This document shows positions 24,726 through 32,565 of a stretch of DNA of 39,264 nucleotides, one piece after another. This DNA comes from CAZVCG01 sp964626265 (lineage in GTDB: Bacteria > Pseudomonadota > Alphaproteobacteria > UBA9219), in contig CAZVCG010000019.1 in assembly GCA_964626265.1 (NCBI GenBank), positions 1-39,264 on the forward strand, in the 5' to 3' direction. Under the pieces are notes generated by a model. It searched no databases. It was not told the DNA's origin and saw only the letters and a list, made by a program, of their open reading frames with translations. The first letter of the stretch is position 1. Each line of letters starts with the position of its first letter. Both the position numbers and the translations under genes were made by a program.

Positions 24726-25760
24726 TTAAAAGCCTCTTTGCACAGTAAATTCAACAATATCCAGCAAGGCTTCCTTGATCGGATGATAAGGAAATACGCC
24801 TAGGGCATCTCGGGCAATAGCAGCGTAATGCCGAGCGCGGTCAAGAGCGTCATGCAACGCGTCATATCGTTTTAGGGTATCCAACGCATAGGCGAAGTCG
24901 CCCTCGCGTTGAGTCATGTCATCCATCGCGCGTTTCCAAAAACCGCGTTCAGATTCGGTTCCCCGATGCATGGCCAAAATGACGGGTAGGGTTATTTTCC
25001 CTTCGCGAAAATCGTCGCCGACCGTTTTGCCCAAGGCCCGCTGTTCAGCCGAATAATCTAGCACGTCGTCCACAATTTGATAGGCAATGCCTAGATTAAG
25101 CCCATAGGCGCGGAAAGCTTCTTCTTCGTGAGAAGGCCTGCCTGCCACAACGGAGCCCAAGCGGCATGCGGCGGCGAACAACTCGCCAGTTTTAGCACGC
25201 ACGACGTCGAGATAGGCCTGTTCGCTTGTTGTCGTGTCGTTTGTCGTCGTGATCTGCATGACTTCGCCTTCGGCAATGAGCGCCGAGGCGTTCGCAAGTA
25301 TCCGAAACACATCGATCGATCCGTCTTCGACCATAAGCTGAAACGCGCGGCTAAAAAGGAAATCGCCAACCAAGACGCTCGCTTGGTTGCCGAATTTCGC
25401 GTTCGCCGTCGGCATGCCTCGGCGTAAATTGCTCGCGTCGACGACATCGTCGTGAAGTAAAGTAGCCGTATGTATAAACTCGACGCATGCCGCGAGCTTA
25501 CGATGCCTCTGACCCTCATAGCCGCAGAGCTTGGCGCAAGCGAGGGTAAGGATTGGCCGTAGGCGTTTGCCTCCAGCCGCGATGATATGACCCGCCAATT
25601 CCGGAATAAGCGGAACATGGCTATGGACGCGCTGGATGATAAGCTGATTAACGGCTTCAATATCATCTAGGACGAGACCTGTCAGACGATCCAAGGCTCC
25701 CTTGATTGCAAGTTCTGGGTCATCATTTCGTCGTCTTTCGAGTGGAATGACTGTTGCCAT
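24726..25760 (-). CDS. ispB: Trans-polyprenyl diphosphate synthase (octaprenyl type)
   Basis: 344 aa enzyme that adds isopentenyl units to make the ubiquinone side chain. GGKRLRP (63-69), the first Asp-rich motif DDVVD (104-108) with LLH before it and RRG after it, KTGELFA, and the second Asp-rich motif DDVLD (about 232-236) are all present. The product chain length cannot be read from sequence alone; the closest annotated relatives I recall are octaprenyl or decaprenyl synthases. It is divergent from the trmN6-like gene and lies just upstream of the tRNA-Pro promoter on the same strand. Confidence 0.94.
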   Translation of the reverse strand: MATVIPLERRRNDDPELAIKGALDRLTGLVLDDIEAVNQLIIQRVHSHVPLIPELAGHIIAAGGKRLRPILTLACAKLCGYEGQRHRKLAACVEFIHTATLLHDDVVDASNLRRGMPTANAKFGNQASVLVGDFLFSRAFQLMVEDGSIDVFRILANASALIAEGEVMQITTTNDTTTSEQAYLDVVRAKTGELFAAACRLGSVVAGRPSHEEEAFRAYGLNLGIAYQIVDDVLDYSAEQRALGKTVGDDFREGKITLPVILAMHRGTESERGFWKRAMDDMTQREGDFAYALDTLKRYDALHDALDRARHYAAIARDALGVFPYHPIKEALLDIVEFTVQRGF

Positions 25761-25834
25761 ATTTATTTCGTTGGTTAGATTTCAGAACAGTATAGTCGTT
25801 ATTGCCTGAAAGACCAGAATTAGCTTTTGGCCCT

Positions 25835-26581
25835 ATGTTAATTGAAACAACGATAGACGGTATTCTCAACCATCGCATCGCCATCGAACAGCCTAAAAAG
25901 GGCTATCGCGTAGCCATTGACACTTTGTTGTTGGCTGCTGCAGTTCCGGCGAAAGCGAATGACAGGATATTGGAATTAGGCTGCGGCGTTGGCGGCGCGA
26001 TGCTGGCTTTGGCCTGCCGCGTGCCGGGCGTGATGATTACAGGCGTCGACATACAACCAGAACTTACGCAGTTGTGCCAATCAAACATTGAGAGAAATGC
26101 GCTTAATTCAGAATTGAATGTCTTATGTGGCGATGTAACTGCCTTGCCGGAGAAGCTTATTGCCGAATTCAATCACGTTATGATGAATCCCCCATACAAT
26201 GCCGAAGCGCGTCATGACGCGTCAAAAATGAAAATCAAGCGTCTCGCCAATATAGAGACGAGTGGAGATTTGGAAAAGTGGATCAGAAGCGCGGCTAAAG
26301 CTTTAAATACCGATGGCACGTTGACTCTTATTCACCGCGCCGACCGTCAAGAGGAAATTATAAGTTACTTGATAAACGAGTTTGGAGGGCTTGTCATAAA
26401 GCCTATCGTCACTCGTCCGGACACTCCCCCGAAACGCATCATCGTTCGAGCCATCAAAGGGGCGCTATATTCGCTCAAGGTTGCTTGCCCGCTCATTATT
26501 CATGCGCCTGATGGCCGATACACGTCCGAAGCCGACGCAGTATTAAGGGATAGCGCCCCGATTCTGGTAACTTTTGAGTAG
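25835..26581 (+). CDS. SAM-dependent methyltransferase, TrmN6 (tRNA1-Val adenine-N6) family
   Basis: 248 aa Rossmann-fold methyltransferase. The family opening ETTIDGILNHR...QPKKGYRVAIDTLLLAAAV is followed by the SAM motif LELGCGVG (46-53), an acidic strand end VDIQ (71-74) and the N6-adenine catalytic motif NPPY (118-121). This matches the YfiC/TrmN6 group that methylates A37 of tRNA1-Val; the target here is inferred. The ATG at 25835 is chosen because the family homology begins right after it, although no Shine-Dalgarno is visible; a TTG at 25802 is in frame. It is divergent from ispB, as in many alphaproteobacteria. Confidence 0.88.
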   Translation: MLIETTIDGILNHRIAIEQPKKGYRVAIDTLLLAAAVPAKANDRILELGCGVGGAMLALACRVPGVMITGVDIQPELTQLCQSNIERNALNSELNVLCGDVTALPEKLIAEFNHVMMNPPYNAEARHDASKMKIKRLANIETSGDLEKWIRSAAKALNTDGTLTLIHRADRQEEIISYLINEFGGLVIKPIVTRPDTPPKRIIVRAIKGALYSLKVACPLIIHAPDGRYTSEADAVLRDSAPILVTFE

Positions 26582-26592
26582 ATCCGAGAAAC

Positions 26593-26667
<75 letters not shown>

Positions 26668-26685
26668 GTCTCCAAGAAAACCGAG

Positions 26686-26713
26686 AATATACAGCCCCGG
26701 GCCCGGTTTGCAA
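26686..26713 (-). promoter_or_regulatory. Promoter of tRNA-Gly
   Basis: On the minus strand, TTGCAA and TATATT have a 16-base, very G+C-rich spacer; the -10 lies about 18 bases before the tRNA 5' end. Confidence 0.5.
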
Positions 26714-26820
26714 GTATTGAATAAATGGCCGTTTTCCTTGGCATTTTGCCTTTGTAATTGCTCATCGGCCCTTGATAAGGCAATATGTCGCCCGTGTGTT
26801 AGACGTAAATAATTACGATA

Positions 26821-26892
26821 GGGACACAATAAAAAGCCATATACATTCGTCTGAATTTTCAGGGGATTATTCGAGCCTTTTTATTGTGTCCC
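26821..26892. repeat. 72-bp element bounded by 16-bp perfect inverted repeats
   Basis: GGGACACAATAAAAAG (26821-26836) and its exact complement CTTTTTATTGTGTCCC (26877-26892) enclose 40 bases with no coding potential. The end sequence resembles the 'GGGGACA...TGTCCCC' tips of small mobile repeats, so a MITE-like or REP-like insertion is the leading idea. It sits between tRNA-Gly and cnoX and may also form a long stem in the cnoX leader. Confidence 0.55.
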
Positions 26893-26950
26893 CATTGCTG
26901 TAACCCTTCGGGTCAGATCAAAACAGGACTTATTAAAAGGCTAATTTTCA

Positions 26951-27874
26951 ATGGATATGAACCCCAATAAAGAAAACTCCACAGGCGGCACCGTCAAAGA
27001 CGTTTCACTGCAGACGTTTATGAAAGACGTGATCGAGGCCTCGCGCACAAGCCTTGTGGTCGTCGATTTCTGGGCGCCGTGGTGCGGGCCATGTAAGCAG
27101 CTTGGGCCTGCGCTGGAAAAAGTCGTGAAGTCGTATAAGGGAGCCGTGCGCCTCGCCAAGATCGACATCGACAAGAACCCGCAAATAGCCCAGCAGATGC
27201 GCGTGCAATCCATCCCCGCCGTATTCGCGTTCTTTCAGGGCCAGCCGGTCGACGGCTTTATGGGCGCGTTGCCGGAATCCCAGATCAAGGCGTGGATCGA
27301 CAAATTGGTGAAAGCTCTCGGTAAAGCCATACAGGGAGGACCCGAGAATTATGACGCCGCGTTGAAACAGGCGGCGGAACTATTGGCGAGTGGCGACAGC
27401 GAAACGGCCGAAGCCATCTATGCCGACATTCTTGCCGAGGATCATGAAAACGCGGCGGCTTATGCTGGCGTTTTGCGTTGCTTTTTGGCGCGCGGTGAAA
27501 CCGACAAGGCGCGGGAAGGGCTGGCGAACGCGCCCGAAGTCATGGCCAAGGACAAAGCTTTTGACAGCATCCGCACATCGCTTGAGCTTGCCGATCAGGC
27601 GAGCGAGGCTTCGGGTTCTCTGGGAGAATTAAAAGCGGCGGTTGAGAAAAATCCAACCGATCATCAGGCACGGTTTGATCTTGCGTTGGCTTATTTTGCG
27701 GCTGGCGAGCGCGAGGCGGCAGTGGATGAGCTTTTGGAAATCGTGCAGCGCGACCGCAAATGGAACGACGAAGCCGCGCGCAAGCAACTGGTGAAACTGT
27801 TCGAGAGCTTTGGCCACATGGACCCGCTCACGGTCTCGGCCCGTAAACGCCTCTCGTCGATTTTGTTTGCGTGA
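26951..27874 (+). CDS. cnoX: Thioredoxin-TPR co-chaperone, CnoX type
   Basis: 307 aa cytosolic protein. The thioredoxin domain (about 15-125) has the active site WCGPC at 44-48, a cis-Pro in QSIPAVFAF and KIDIDKNP. The C-terminal half (about 130-307) is helical TPR-like (ALKQAAELLASGDSETAEAIY, DHQARFDLALAYFAAGEREAAVDELLEI). E. coli CnoX lacks the CXXC, whereas the Caulobacter protein keeps it and is redox-active; this protein has the full CXXC. The family protects chlorine-damaged proteins and hands them to GroEL. Codon use is somewhat more G/C-rich than the genes to its right. A LonN-domain gene usually follows in related genomes, but a repeat lies there instead. Confidence 0.92.
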   Translation: MDMNPNKENSTGGTVKDVSLQTFMKDVIEASRTSLVVVDFWAPWCGPCKQLGPALEKVVKSYKGAVRLAKIDIDKNPQIAQQMRVQSIPAVFAFFQGQPVDGFMGALPESQIKAWIDKLVKALGKAIQGGPENYDAALKQAAELLASGDSETAEAIYADILAEDHENAAAYAGVLRCFLARGETDKAREGLANAPEVMAKDKAFDSIRTSLELADQASEASGSLGELKAAVEKNPTDHQARFDLALAYFAAGEREAAVDELLEIVQRDRKWNDEAARKQLVKLFESFGHMDPLTVSARKRLSSILFA

Positions 27875-27914
27875 GGGGAGTTAAATGGGAATGAGGTTCC
27901 TTCCAGGCACTATA

Positions 27915-28017
27915 GTCATCCCCGCGAAGGCGAGGATCCAGCGGCCCGCGTCTGCGGGCCGTATAACTCATATACTCGCTATCGCTCGCGCTGGATTCCC
28001 GCTTTCGCGGGAATGAC
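27915..28017. repeat. Dispersed-type inverted repeat (encodes the familiar 'RKRESS/PRLRGDD' shadow)
   Basis: GTCATCCCCGCGAAGGCGAG at the left and CGCTTTCGCGGGAATGAC at the right are imperfect inverted arms. They continue inward as GGATCCAGCG/CGCTGGATTC and enclose a second hairpin (GGCCCGC/GCGGGCC at 27943-27960). This sequence type is found in many copies between genes in diverse proteobacteria. Only one copy is in this window, between cnoX and the Trm112 gene. Confidence 0.8.
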
Positions 28018-28044
28018 AAATTGTATTAACGGAGATAACCTACC

Positions 28045-28233
28045 ATGACCAACCACGATACACCGCGCCGCGTCGATCCTAAATTGCTGGAGATGCTGGT
28101 CTGTCCCGTGAGCAAAACGCCGTTACGCTATGACGCGGCCAGACAGGAACTCATCAGCGACCGCGCAAGCCTTGCTTTTCCTATACGCGAAGGTATTCCC
28201 GTCATGCTTGTGGAAGAAGCGCGGAAGCTCTAA
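28045..28233 (+). CDS. Trm112 family protein
   Basis: 62 aa. The pattern LLEMLVCPVSKTPLRYD ... LISDRASLAFPIREGIPVML is that of bacterial Trm112/YcaR-like proteins, small zinc-ribbon-like activators or partners of methyltransferases. Only the first CPxxK half of the zinc site is visible, as is usual in the bacterial short form. GGAG lies 9 bases before the ATG. In relatives it lies close to the CnoX gene, and the same neighbour is seen here beyond the repeat. Confidence 0.92.
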   Translation: MTNHDTPRRVDPKLLEMLVCPVSKTPLRYDAARQELISDRASLAFPIREGIPVMLVEEARKL

Positions 28234-28248
28234 AGGCGCGTACTGTAG

Positions 28249-29208
28249 TTATCCCGCCTTTTTGCTTGGCTTAAAGCTGTAGGATTCTTCTTCCTCGGCT
28301 TCGTCGTCGGCTTCGGCGGCGGCTTTGGCCAGCGCAGCGGCGGCCTTGGCTTCCTTGGGCGACATCTTCGTAGTCTTCTGCCCTTCGATGATTTTTTCGC
28401 CCATCAGCGTGATGATGGCGGTCGCAAGTCCGAACAGCGACGTCGCTTGTTCGACGGTGACGCTGCTTTCCGGCGCGGTGAGCGGATTGCGATAGTGTTC
28501 CTTGATCTGCGCCAGCATTTGCAAAAGGCGGCGGTCGGGTCGGTTGGGGTTGCTATCGTCTTCTGACAATCCAACAAGCTTTTTAAGATAGATGCTGTAC
28601 GAGCGTTCGGCCTTCGATACCGTCGTGCCTGTGTACATTTCGTAATATTGTTTTAATACGACTTCAACGGCTCGGAGCAGATGCATCGTCGCCGCTGTTC
28701 CCAAGCCATAGGCCAGCGCACGTCCGGCAATGCCAAACTCGCTTTGCGCCGTGGCAGGGATGATGGCGAGAATGTCGGGGGAGAAAGTCTGATAGGCGTT
28801 TTCAATCAGGTCATACGTCGAATAGATGCCGCGCTTGGTCGCAAAATATGTTGGCGCGTGGTTGAGTTCTGCGGCCAGCGAATGCTCGAACTTTTCGACG
28901 AGCGATTGCAGCGTGGCGATTTCATGCGCGTCCATACGGTCTTCGCCTGTGGGAGCCTTAATTTGGCGCGACGATGGGTCGATGAAATAGCGGTTAAAAA
29001 CGCCGCTGATCTTGTTGAGCAGACGCGTGGCGTCAGCCTTCGACGTTTCCAGCGGGAACGGATCGCCCTTGATCAGGCTGTCGAGCGCGTTCTGCGCCTC
29101 GGTCAGAGGCCCGAACATATCGGCCATACGAAACTGCGTGGTGCTGTTGAACAGACCACGGAGTTTGGCGGCGAGTTCATAAAAACGGTAGGGGTTCAAA
29201 TGCTGCAT
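28249..29208 (-). CDS. HEPN-like protein of unknown function
   Basis: 319 aa, all-helical by composition. The region about 175-280 resembles HEPN-type domains: TAATMHLLRAVEVVLKQYY, then IYLKKLVGLSEDD, and IKEHYRNPLTAPE, where related proteins as I recall them have an R-N-P-x-x-H core. Here the His is replaced by Ala, so RNase activity is doubtful. The N-terminal ~170 residues are helical with no known motif. The last ~45 residues are low-complexity, first Ala/Lys then Asp/Glu-rich (ADDEAEEEE) with a basic end. No toxin/antitoxin partner is adjacent. It converges on the Trm112 gene with a 15-base gap. The 270 bases upstream contain only a 7-bp stem (CTTGGGG/CCCCAAG, 29295-29320). Confidence 0.7.
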   Translation of the reverse strand: MQHLNPYRFYELAAKLRGLFNSTTQFRMADMFGPLTEAQNALDSLIKGDPFPLETSKADATRLLNKISGVFNRYFIDPSSRQIKAPTGEDRMDAHEIATLQSLVEKFEHSLAAELNHAPTYFATKRGIYSTYDLIENAYQTFSPDILAIIPATAQSEFGIAGRALAYGLGTAATMHLLRAVEVVLKQYYEMYTGTTVSKAERSYSIYLKKLVGLSEDDSNPNRPDRRLLQMLAQIKEHYRNPLTAPESSVTVEQATSLFGLATAIITLMGEKIIEGQKTTKMSPKEAKAAAALAKAAAEADDEAEEEESYSFKPSKKAG

Positions 29209-29434
29209 GGTAAAATCGCTTTGCTGTTGATCGTTAATACCCGCTTGAAATGACTATATCACAAGGGCCAGAAACGTTACGATTCCGTCTCAATCTTGGG
29301 GTACGCTAACAGGCCCCAAGCCGTCAACTGGGGATTATGGTTAATTTTTCTTTTTTATAAGGCTATTAAACCAAAATGGCGATCTTGGGGCGATGCAGAT
29401 AAATTTGATGAAAGTAGGCTTTAAATCGGCGACA

Positions 29435-29463
29435 TTGACGCTGGGCCGCGAAGCCGTTAAGAG
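29435..29463 (+). promoter_or_regulatory. Possible promoter of tRNA-Thr
   Basis: TTGACG followed after 17 bases by TAAGAG, 17 bases before the tRNA 5' end. The -35 is good and the -10 is poor. Confidence 0.3.
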
Positions 29464-29480
29464 CATCCTTTCTCAAGCTT

Positions 29481-29555
29481 GCCGTTGTAGCTCAGAGGTA
29501 GAGCAGGGCTTTCGTAAAGCCAAGGTCGGGGGTTCAAATCCCTCCAACGGCACCA
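29481..29555 (+). tRNA. tRNA-Thr (anticodon CGT), CCA encoded
   Basis: Acceptor GCCGTTG/CAACGGC, D-arm GCTC...GAGC, anticodon arm GGGCT-TTCGTAA-AGCCA with anticodon CGT, T-arm GGGGG-TTCAAAT-CCCTC, discriminator A and genomic CCA. The first anticodon-stem pair is a G27-A43 mismatch, which is unusual but does not break the cloverleaf. Confidence 0.94.
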
Positions 29556-29648
29556 GCTTTCGCAAGCTAAGCGCGCGAAGGCTGCCGCGGCGAAGCCAAA
29601 ATGGCGAAGACGGGCATGTTTCAACTTGCTACGGCTCGGCAAGCCAGA

Positions 29649-30869
29649 TTAGCCCGACGGCAAGCTCTTTAGCTTCTCATCCACATACCATCCCTGAAAC
29701 ATCGTAATGCCGATACTTAGACCGAGGGTGTGTGCGGATTCATTGTCGCATCGGTAAAAGATAAGCTTGCCGCGTGGCAGCGGCATCAGGGCTTCGCGGG
29801 TTTGAAGGTCGCCCAACTGAGCAAAGCGTTCCTGGCTCACGTTCAGCTTGATGTAATCCGCTTCGAACAGGCCAAAATTAATAAAGCGCAACATGTCGGG
29901 CGTAACGCCGTCGATAGCGACGCGGAAGCCTTCATGCCGCAACGTCTCGATGGTGTTGAGGGTCTGGGAAAAATCCCGAAACAAGTCGCCGCAGTTCAAT
30001 TCGACGATGACGTTGTTATGGGCTGATCGAGGAAGTTCGCGTGCGAATGCTGCAAACGCTGATCCCATCGTCGTATCGAGCGAAAGGTTGATGCTGATCG
30101 GGCTTTTGGCGGCGAGGGCCGTGTTACTCGATAATTCGTTTAACAAGCGGCGATCAAGCGCTTGACATACCTCGAAAAACAGGTGGTCCGATGCCACCAG
30201 CTCCATTTTAGGGAAATGTGCGCGCTTAAGCTCTTCAAAGCTGACGAACCATTCCTCAAATATGGGCCGCCACGTTCCGAGCGCAAGGCGTTCATAGACT
30301 GGTTGTATTTTAAGATAGCGTTGCAAGTCGATGTCTTGAATGACCTTATTGATCTGATCGACGCCCCAAGCCGTTAGTGGGCCGCGTGCGGCCTCGGTCA
30401 ACAAAAGCCGGGCAGGCGCGTTTTCGTCTGGCGCTTGTCCAGTATTTCGGGACATTTCGACATAATGATTGGTACGCTCGCGAAGGGCAGGGTAATCCTC
30501 AGGCAGTCGGTATGATAGAACGTAGGCCTGTATATCTTCCGGCGTGACGACCGATGGCAGGGCTGCCTGCATGACCAGCTTTTCAACGTCCTTGGGGGCG
30601 GCTAGAGAAGGCCATACGACGAACACGTCGCCGTTCGACATTTCGGCGTAAATCCCCGCCGTAGTCTTGGCAAAGGCTTGAACCCGCTCCTGGGCCTCCT
30701 CCAATGGACCCCTCCCCCCATGGGAAGCCTCAATCCTCCCAAGGGTAATGTTAAGAACGAGGTAAGGTACCCCCTGCCTATGCATACTCCGCACACGCAA
30801 AATAAAATCCTGCTCGCGCACAAGATTGGATGGAATGGCTTTGTTTTCTTCGACTTCCCAGACCCGCAT
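29649..30869 (-). CDS. Degenerate GGDEF/EAL-domain protein
   Basis: 406 aa. The C-terminal ~240 residues follow the EAL phosphodiesterase layout (IQPVYERLALGTW, ISINLSLDTTM, VIVELNCGDLF, VAIDGVTPDML, DYIKLNVSQERF, GITMFQGWYV), but the metal and catalytic motifs are changed: EAL becomes EEW, the DDFGTG loop becomes DGVTPD and the second Glu of the E-x-T-E strand is lost. The N-terminal part has a GGDEF-like remnant (SNGDVFVVWP). It is therefore unlikely to make or break c-di-GMP and may be a binding or regulatory protein. No signal peptide or membrane segment is seen. The start at 30869 has AGGA close upstream. It converges on tRNA-Thr. Confidence 0.85.
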   Translation of the reverse strand: MRVWEVEENKAIPSNLVREQDFILRVRSMHRQGVPYLVLNITLGRIEASHGGRGPLEEAQERVQAFAKTTAGIYAEMSNGDVFVVWPSLAAPKDVEKLVMQAALPSVVTPEDIQAYVLSYRLPEDYPALRERTNHYVEMSRNTGQAPDENAPARLLLTEAARGPLTAWGVDQINKVIQDIDLQRYLKIQPVYERLALGTWRPIFEEWFVSFEELKRAHFPKMELVASDHLFFEVCQALDRRLLNELSSNTALAAKSPISINLSLDTTMGSAFAAFARELPRSAHNNVIVELNCGDLFRDFSQTLNTIETLRHEGFRVAIDGVTPDMLRFINFGLFEADYIKLNVSQERFAQLGDLQTREALMPLPRGKLIFYRCDNESAHTLGLSIGITMFQGWYVDEKLKSLPSG

Positions 30870-31144
30870 ATGTCCTGTTTACCACTACAAGCCCCCAAAT
30901 CAGCTAAAAAAAATTCGCGTGTTGCGATTCCCGCAGAGAATGGCTTAGTGCTTTCCTGCAACACTGCCCGGATACCGTTAATTTTGACCGTGAAAAAGGT
31001 AGGCCGAAAGTAAATTCGGCATTCCCAAAGCGACAAGCTTTGTGGCAGATTGCCGCGATCATGACATCAGGGACTAAACACGCCGCCGCAATATTCTGGC
31101 GGGTTCATGTATTACCTATAAAAAACACCAAGGAGAATGACTGA

Positions 31145-31714
31145 ATGACGACGACGCTTGCTGACAAGAGCATTGCGATATTGGCTGCTAACGGCTTTGA
31201 CGAAAATCATATCACTGCAATTCAACGCGCTTTCACAAAATCAAAGGTTTCTCACAAGATTATAGCTCCCGAACAAGGCTTGGTTAACGGCTGGCAAGAC
31301 AACGCCTGGGGCCACTATTTCACCGTCGATCAAATGATCAATACGGCTATGGGTTCTGATTTCGACGCGTTGGTTATCGTTGGAGGCGAACGCGGCGTGG
31401 CCAAGCTGTCTGCCAATCCACATGCCAGGCGCATTATCAACCATTTCTTTGAAGCTCAAAAGCCTGTGTCAGCTATCGGCGCCGGTGTTTCGTTGTTAAC
31501 CCTGTCGCCGAAATGCGCTGGAATCGAAGTGGCCGCTTCTGTAGCCGACGTTCAGGAGGCCGTAAAAGCCGCAAATATGGCCGTCGTCGAAGGCGATCAG
31601 ACAACCGATGGCGTTGTGCTGACCTCAACGGGCGCAGACATCGAAGCCTGGGTTGAAGCGACGCTAACGCTGTTCAGCGAAGCAACAGTGATGGAAGAAT
31701 CCGTCGCTGCCTAA
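31145..31714 (+). CDS. DJ-1/PfpI-like protein without the nucleophilic cysteine
   Basis: 189 aa. The class I glutamine-amidotransferase-like fold is recognisable: SIAILAANGFDENHITAI at the start, KIIAPEQGLVNGW, DALVIVGGERGV, HFFEAQKPVSAIGAG and a C-terminal helix. In PfpI/DJ-1 proteins the elbow reads A-I-C-H-G; here it is A-I-G112-A-G, so both Cys and His are missing. Related proteins with this layout are sometimes found as small stress-linked or catalase-attached domains. AAGGAG precedes the ATG by about 10 bases, and the coding pattern is good, so it is an expressed gene with non-classical chemistry or a binding role. Confidence 0.85.
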   Translation: MTTTLADKSIAILAANGFDENHITAIQRAFTKSKVSHKIIAPEQGLVNGWQDNAWGHYFTVDQMINTAMGSDFDALVIVGGERGVAKLSANPHARRIINHFFEAQKPVSAIGAGVSLLTLSPKCAGIEVAASVADVQEAVKAANMAVVEGDQTTDGVVLTSTGADIEAWVEATLTLFSEATVMEESVAA

Positions 31715-31739
31715 CCGTTTCTTTACGGAAAACTGACAA

Positions 31740-32468
31740 TTAGAGATCAAAATTCGTGGGCATCATGACCACATCGCGGATCGTCATATGTCGTTGCCGC
31801 GTCAGCATGAACATGACCACTTCCGCCACTTGCTTAGGTTGCAGCAGGCTTCCCGACTCCCTGGCTTTCTTCAGCCTTTCAGGCTCCCAATCCGCGACAA
31901 GTGCGGTTTCGACGGGGCCGGGCGAGATCGATCCTACGCGAATGCCATGCTCACGCACCTGACGTCGCGTTATCTGGACAAAGCCATCTATCGCCCACTT
32001 GGACGGTGCATAGATCGGCTCCCATGGCGTCGGGTAATGGCCCGCCAGAGAACTCGTGACGATAACGTCACCTGTCTTTCGTTCGATCATGTGGGGAAGT
32101 ACAGCGCGCACATTCTGCATAACGGCGTTGACATTTAAGTTTAGCACACGGTCAATGACCTCGGGGTCGTTTTCGACCAAGGCACCGCCAATGTACGCTC
32201 CAGCATTAGCATGAAAGATGTCGATATGGCCTGTCTTCTTGAGAATTTCCGGCACTAGCGTTACACGGGCTTTCGGGTCGAGTAGGTCCACTACAAGCGT
32301 GATCACGGCATCGCCGTGTTTCTTTTGAAGAGCCTTTAGCGCAGCTTCGTCATTGCTCACCAACACTACACGCGCGCCTGCTTCCAGCATCGCCTCTGCG
32401 CTGGCCAATCCAATGCCCGACGTGGCTCCGGTCACGACAGCAATCTTGCCTTCCAATTCTTTAGCCAT
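31740..32468 (-). CDS. Short-chain dehydrogenase/reductase (downstream copy of a tandem pair)
   Basis: 242 aa NAD(P)-dependent oxidoreductase. TGxxxGIG (13-20, TGATSGIG), HANAG (86-90), S140, Y153 and K157 form the cofactor site and catalytic tetrad. The acidic residue pattern after strand 2 (VSND) suggests NAD preference, an inference. It is about two-thirds identical, without gaps, to the first 160 residues of the preceding SDR gene, so the pair arose by tandem duplication. Ribitol- or sorbitol-type dehydrogenase is plausible given the PfkB kinase and HAD phosphatase upstream in the same orientation. GAGGA lies 9 bases before the ATG. Confidence 0.9.
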   Translation of the reverse strand: MAKELEGKIAVVTGATSGIGLASAEAMLEAGARVVLVSNDEAALKALQKKHGDAVITLVVDLLDPKARVTLVPEILKKTGHIDIFHANAGAYIGGALVENDPEVIDRVLNLNVNAVMQNVRAVLPHMIERKTGDVIVTSSLAGHYPTPWEPIYAPSKWAIDGFVQITRRQVREHGIRVGSISPGPVETALVADWEPERLKKARESGSLLQPKQVAEVVMFMLTRQRHMTIRDVVMMPTNFDL

Positions 32469-32565
32469 GGTTTCATTCCTCTGAGTGAAGTCGAAATCTT
32501 AGGTTCAACGCGAGACAATTAAGCACATTCTCATGCGCCTGCCAAATTAATCACTCAACGGACTT

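Noticed and set aside
24582..24803. Plus-strand reading frame beginning VGERGFEPPAP
   Set aside because: This is the familiar artefact of translating the antisense of a tRNA (here tRNA-Pro).
27828..28019. Minus-strand frame with RKRESS and PRLRGDD
   Set aside because: It is the translation of the dispersed inverted repeat at 27915-28017, not a gene.
29457..29642. Minus-strand reading frame containing WRDLNPRP and ALPLSY
   Set aside because: Antisense of tRNA-Thr; a well-known false protein.
30602..31036. Frames on both strands upstream of the EAL gene (30602-31036 minus, 30678-31013 plus)
   Set aside because: They overlap each other and the EAL start, have Pro-rich or mixed composition and no recognisable domain.
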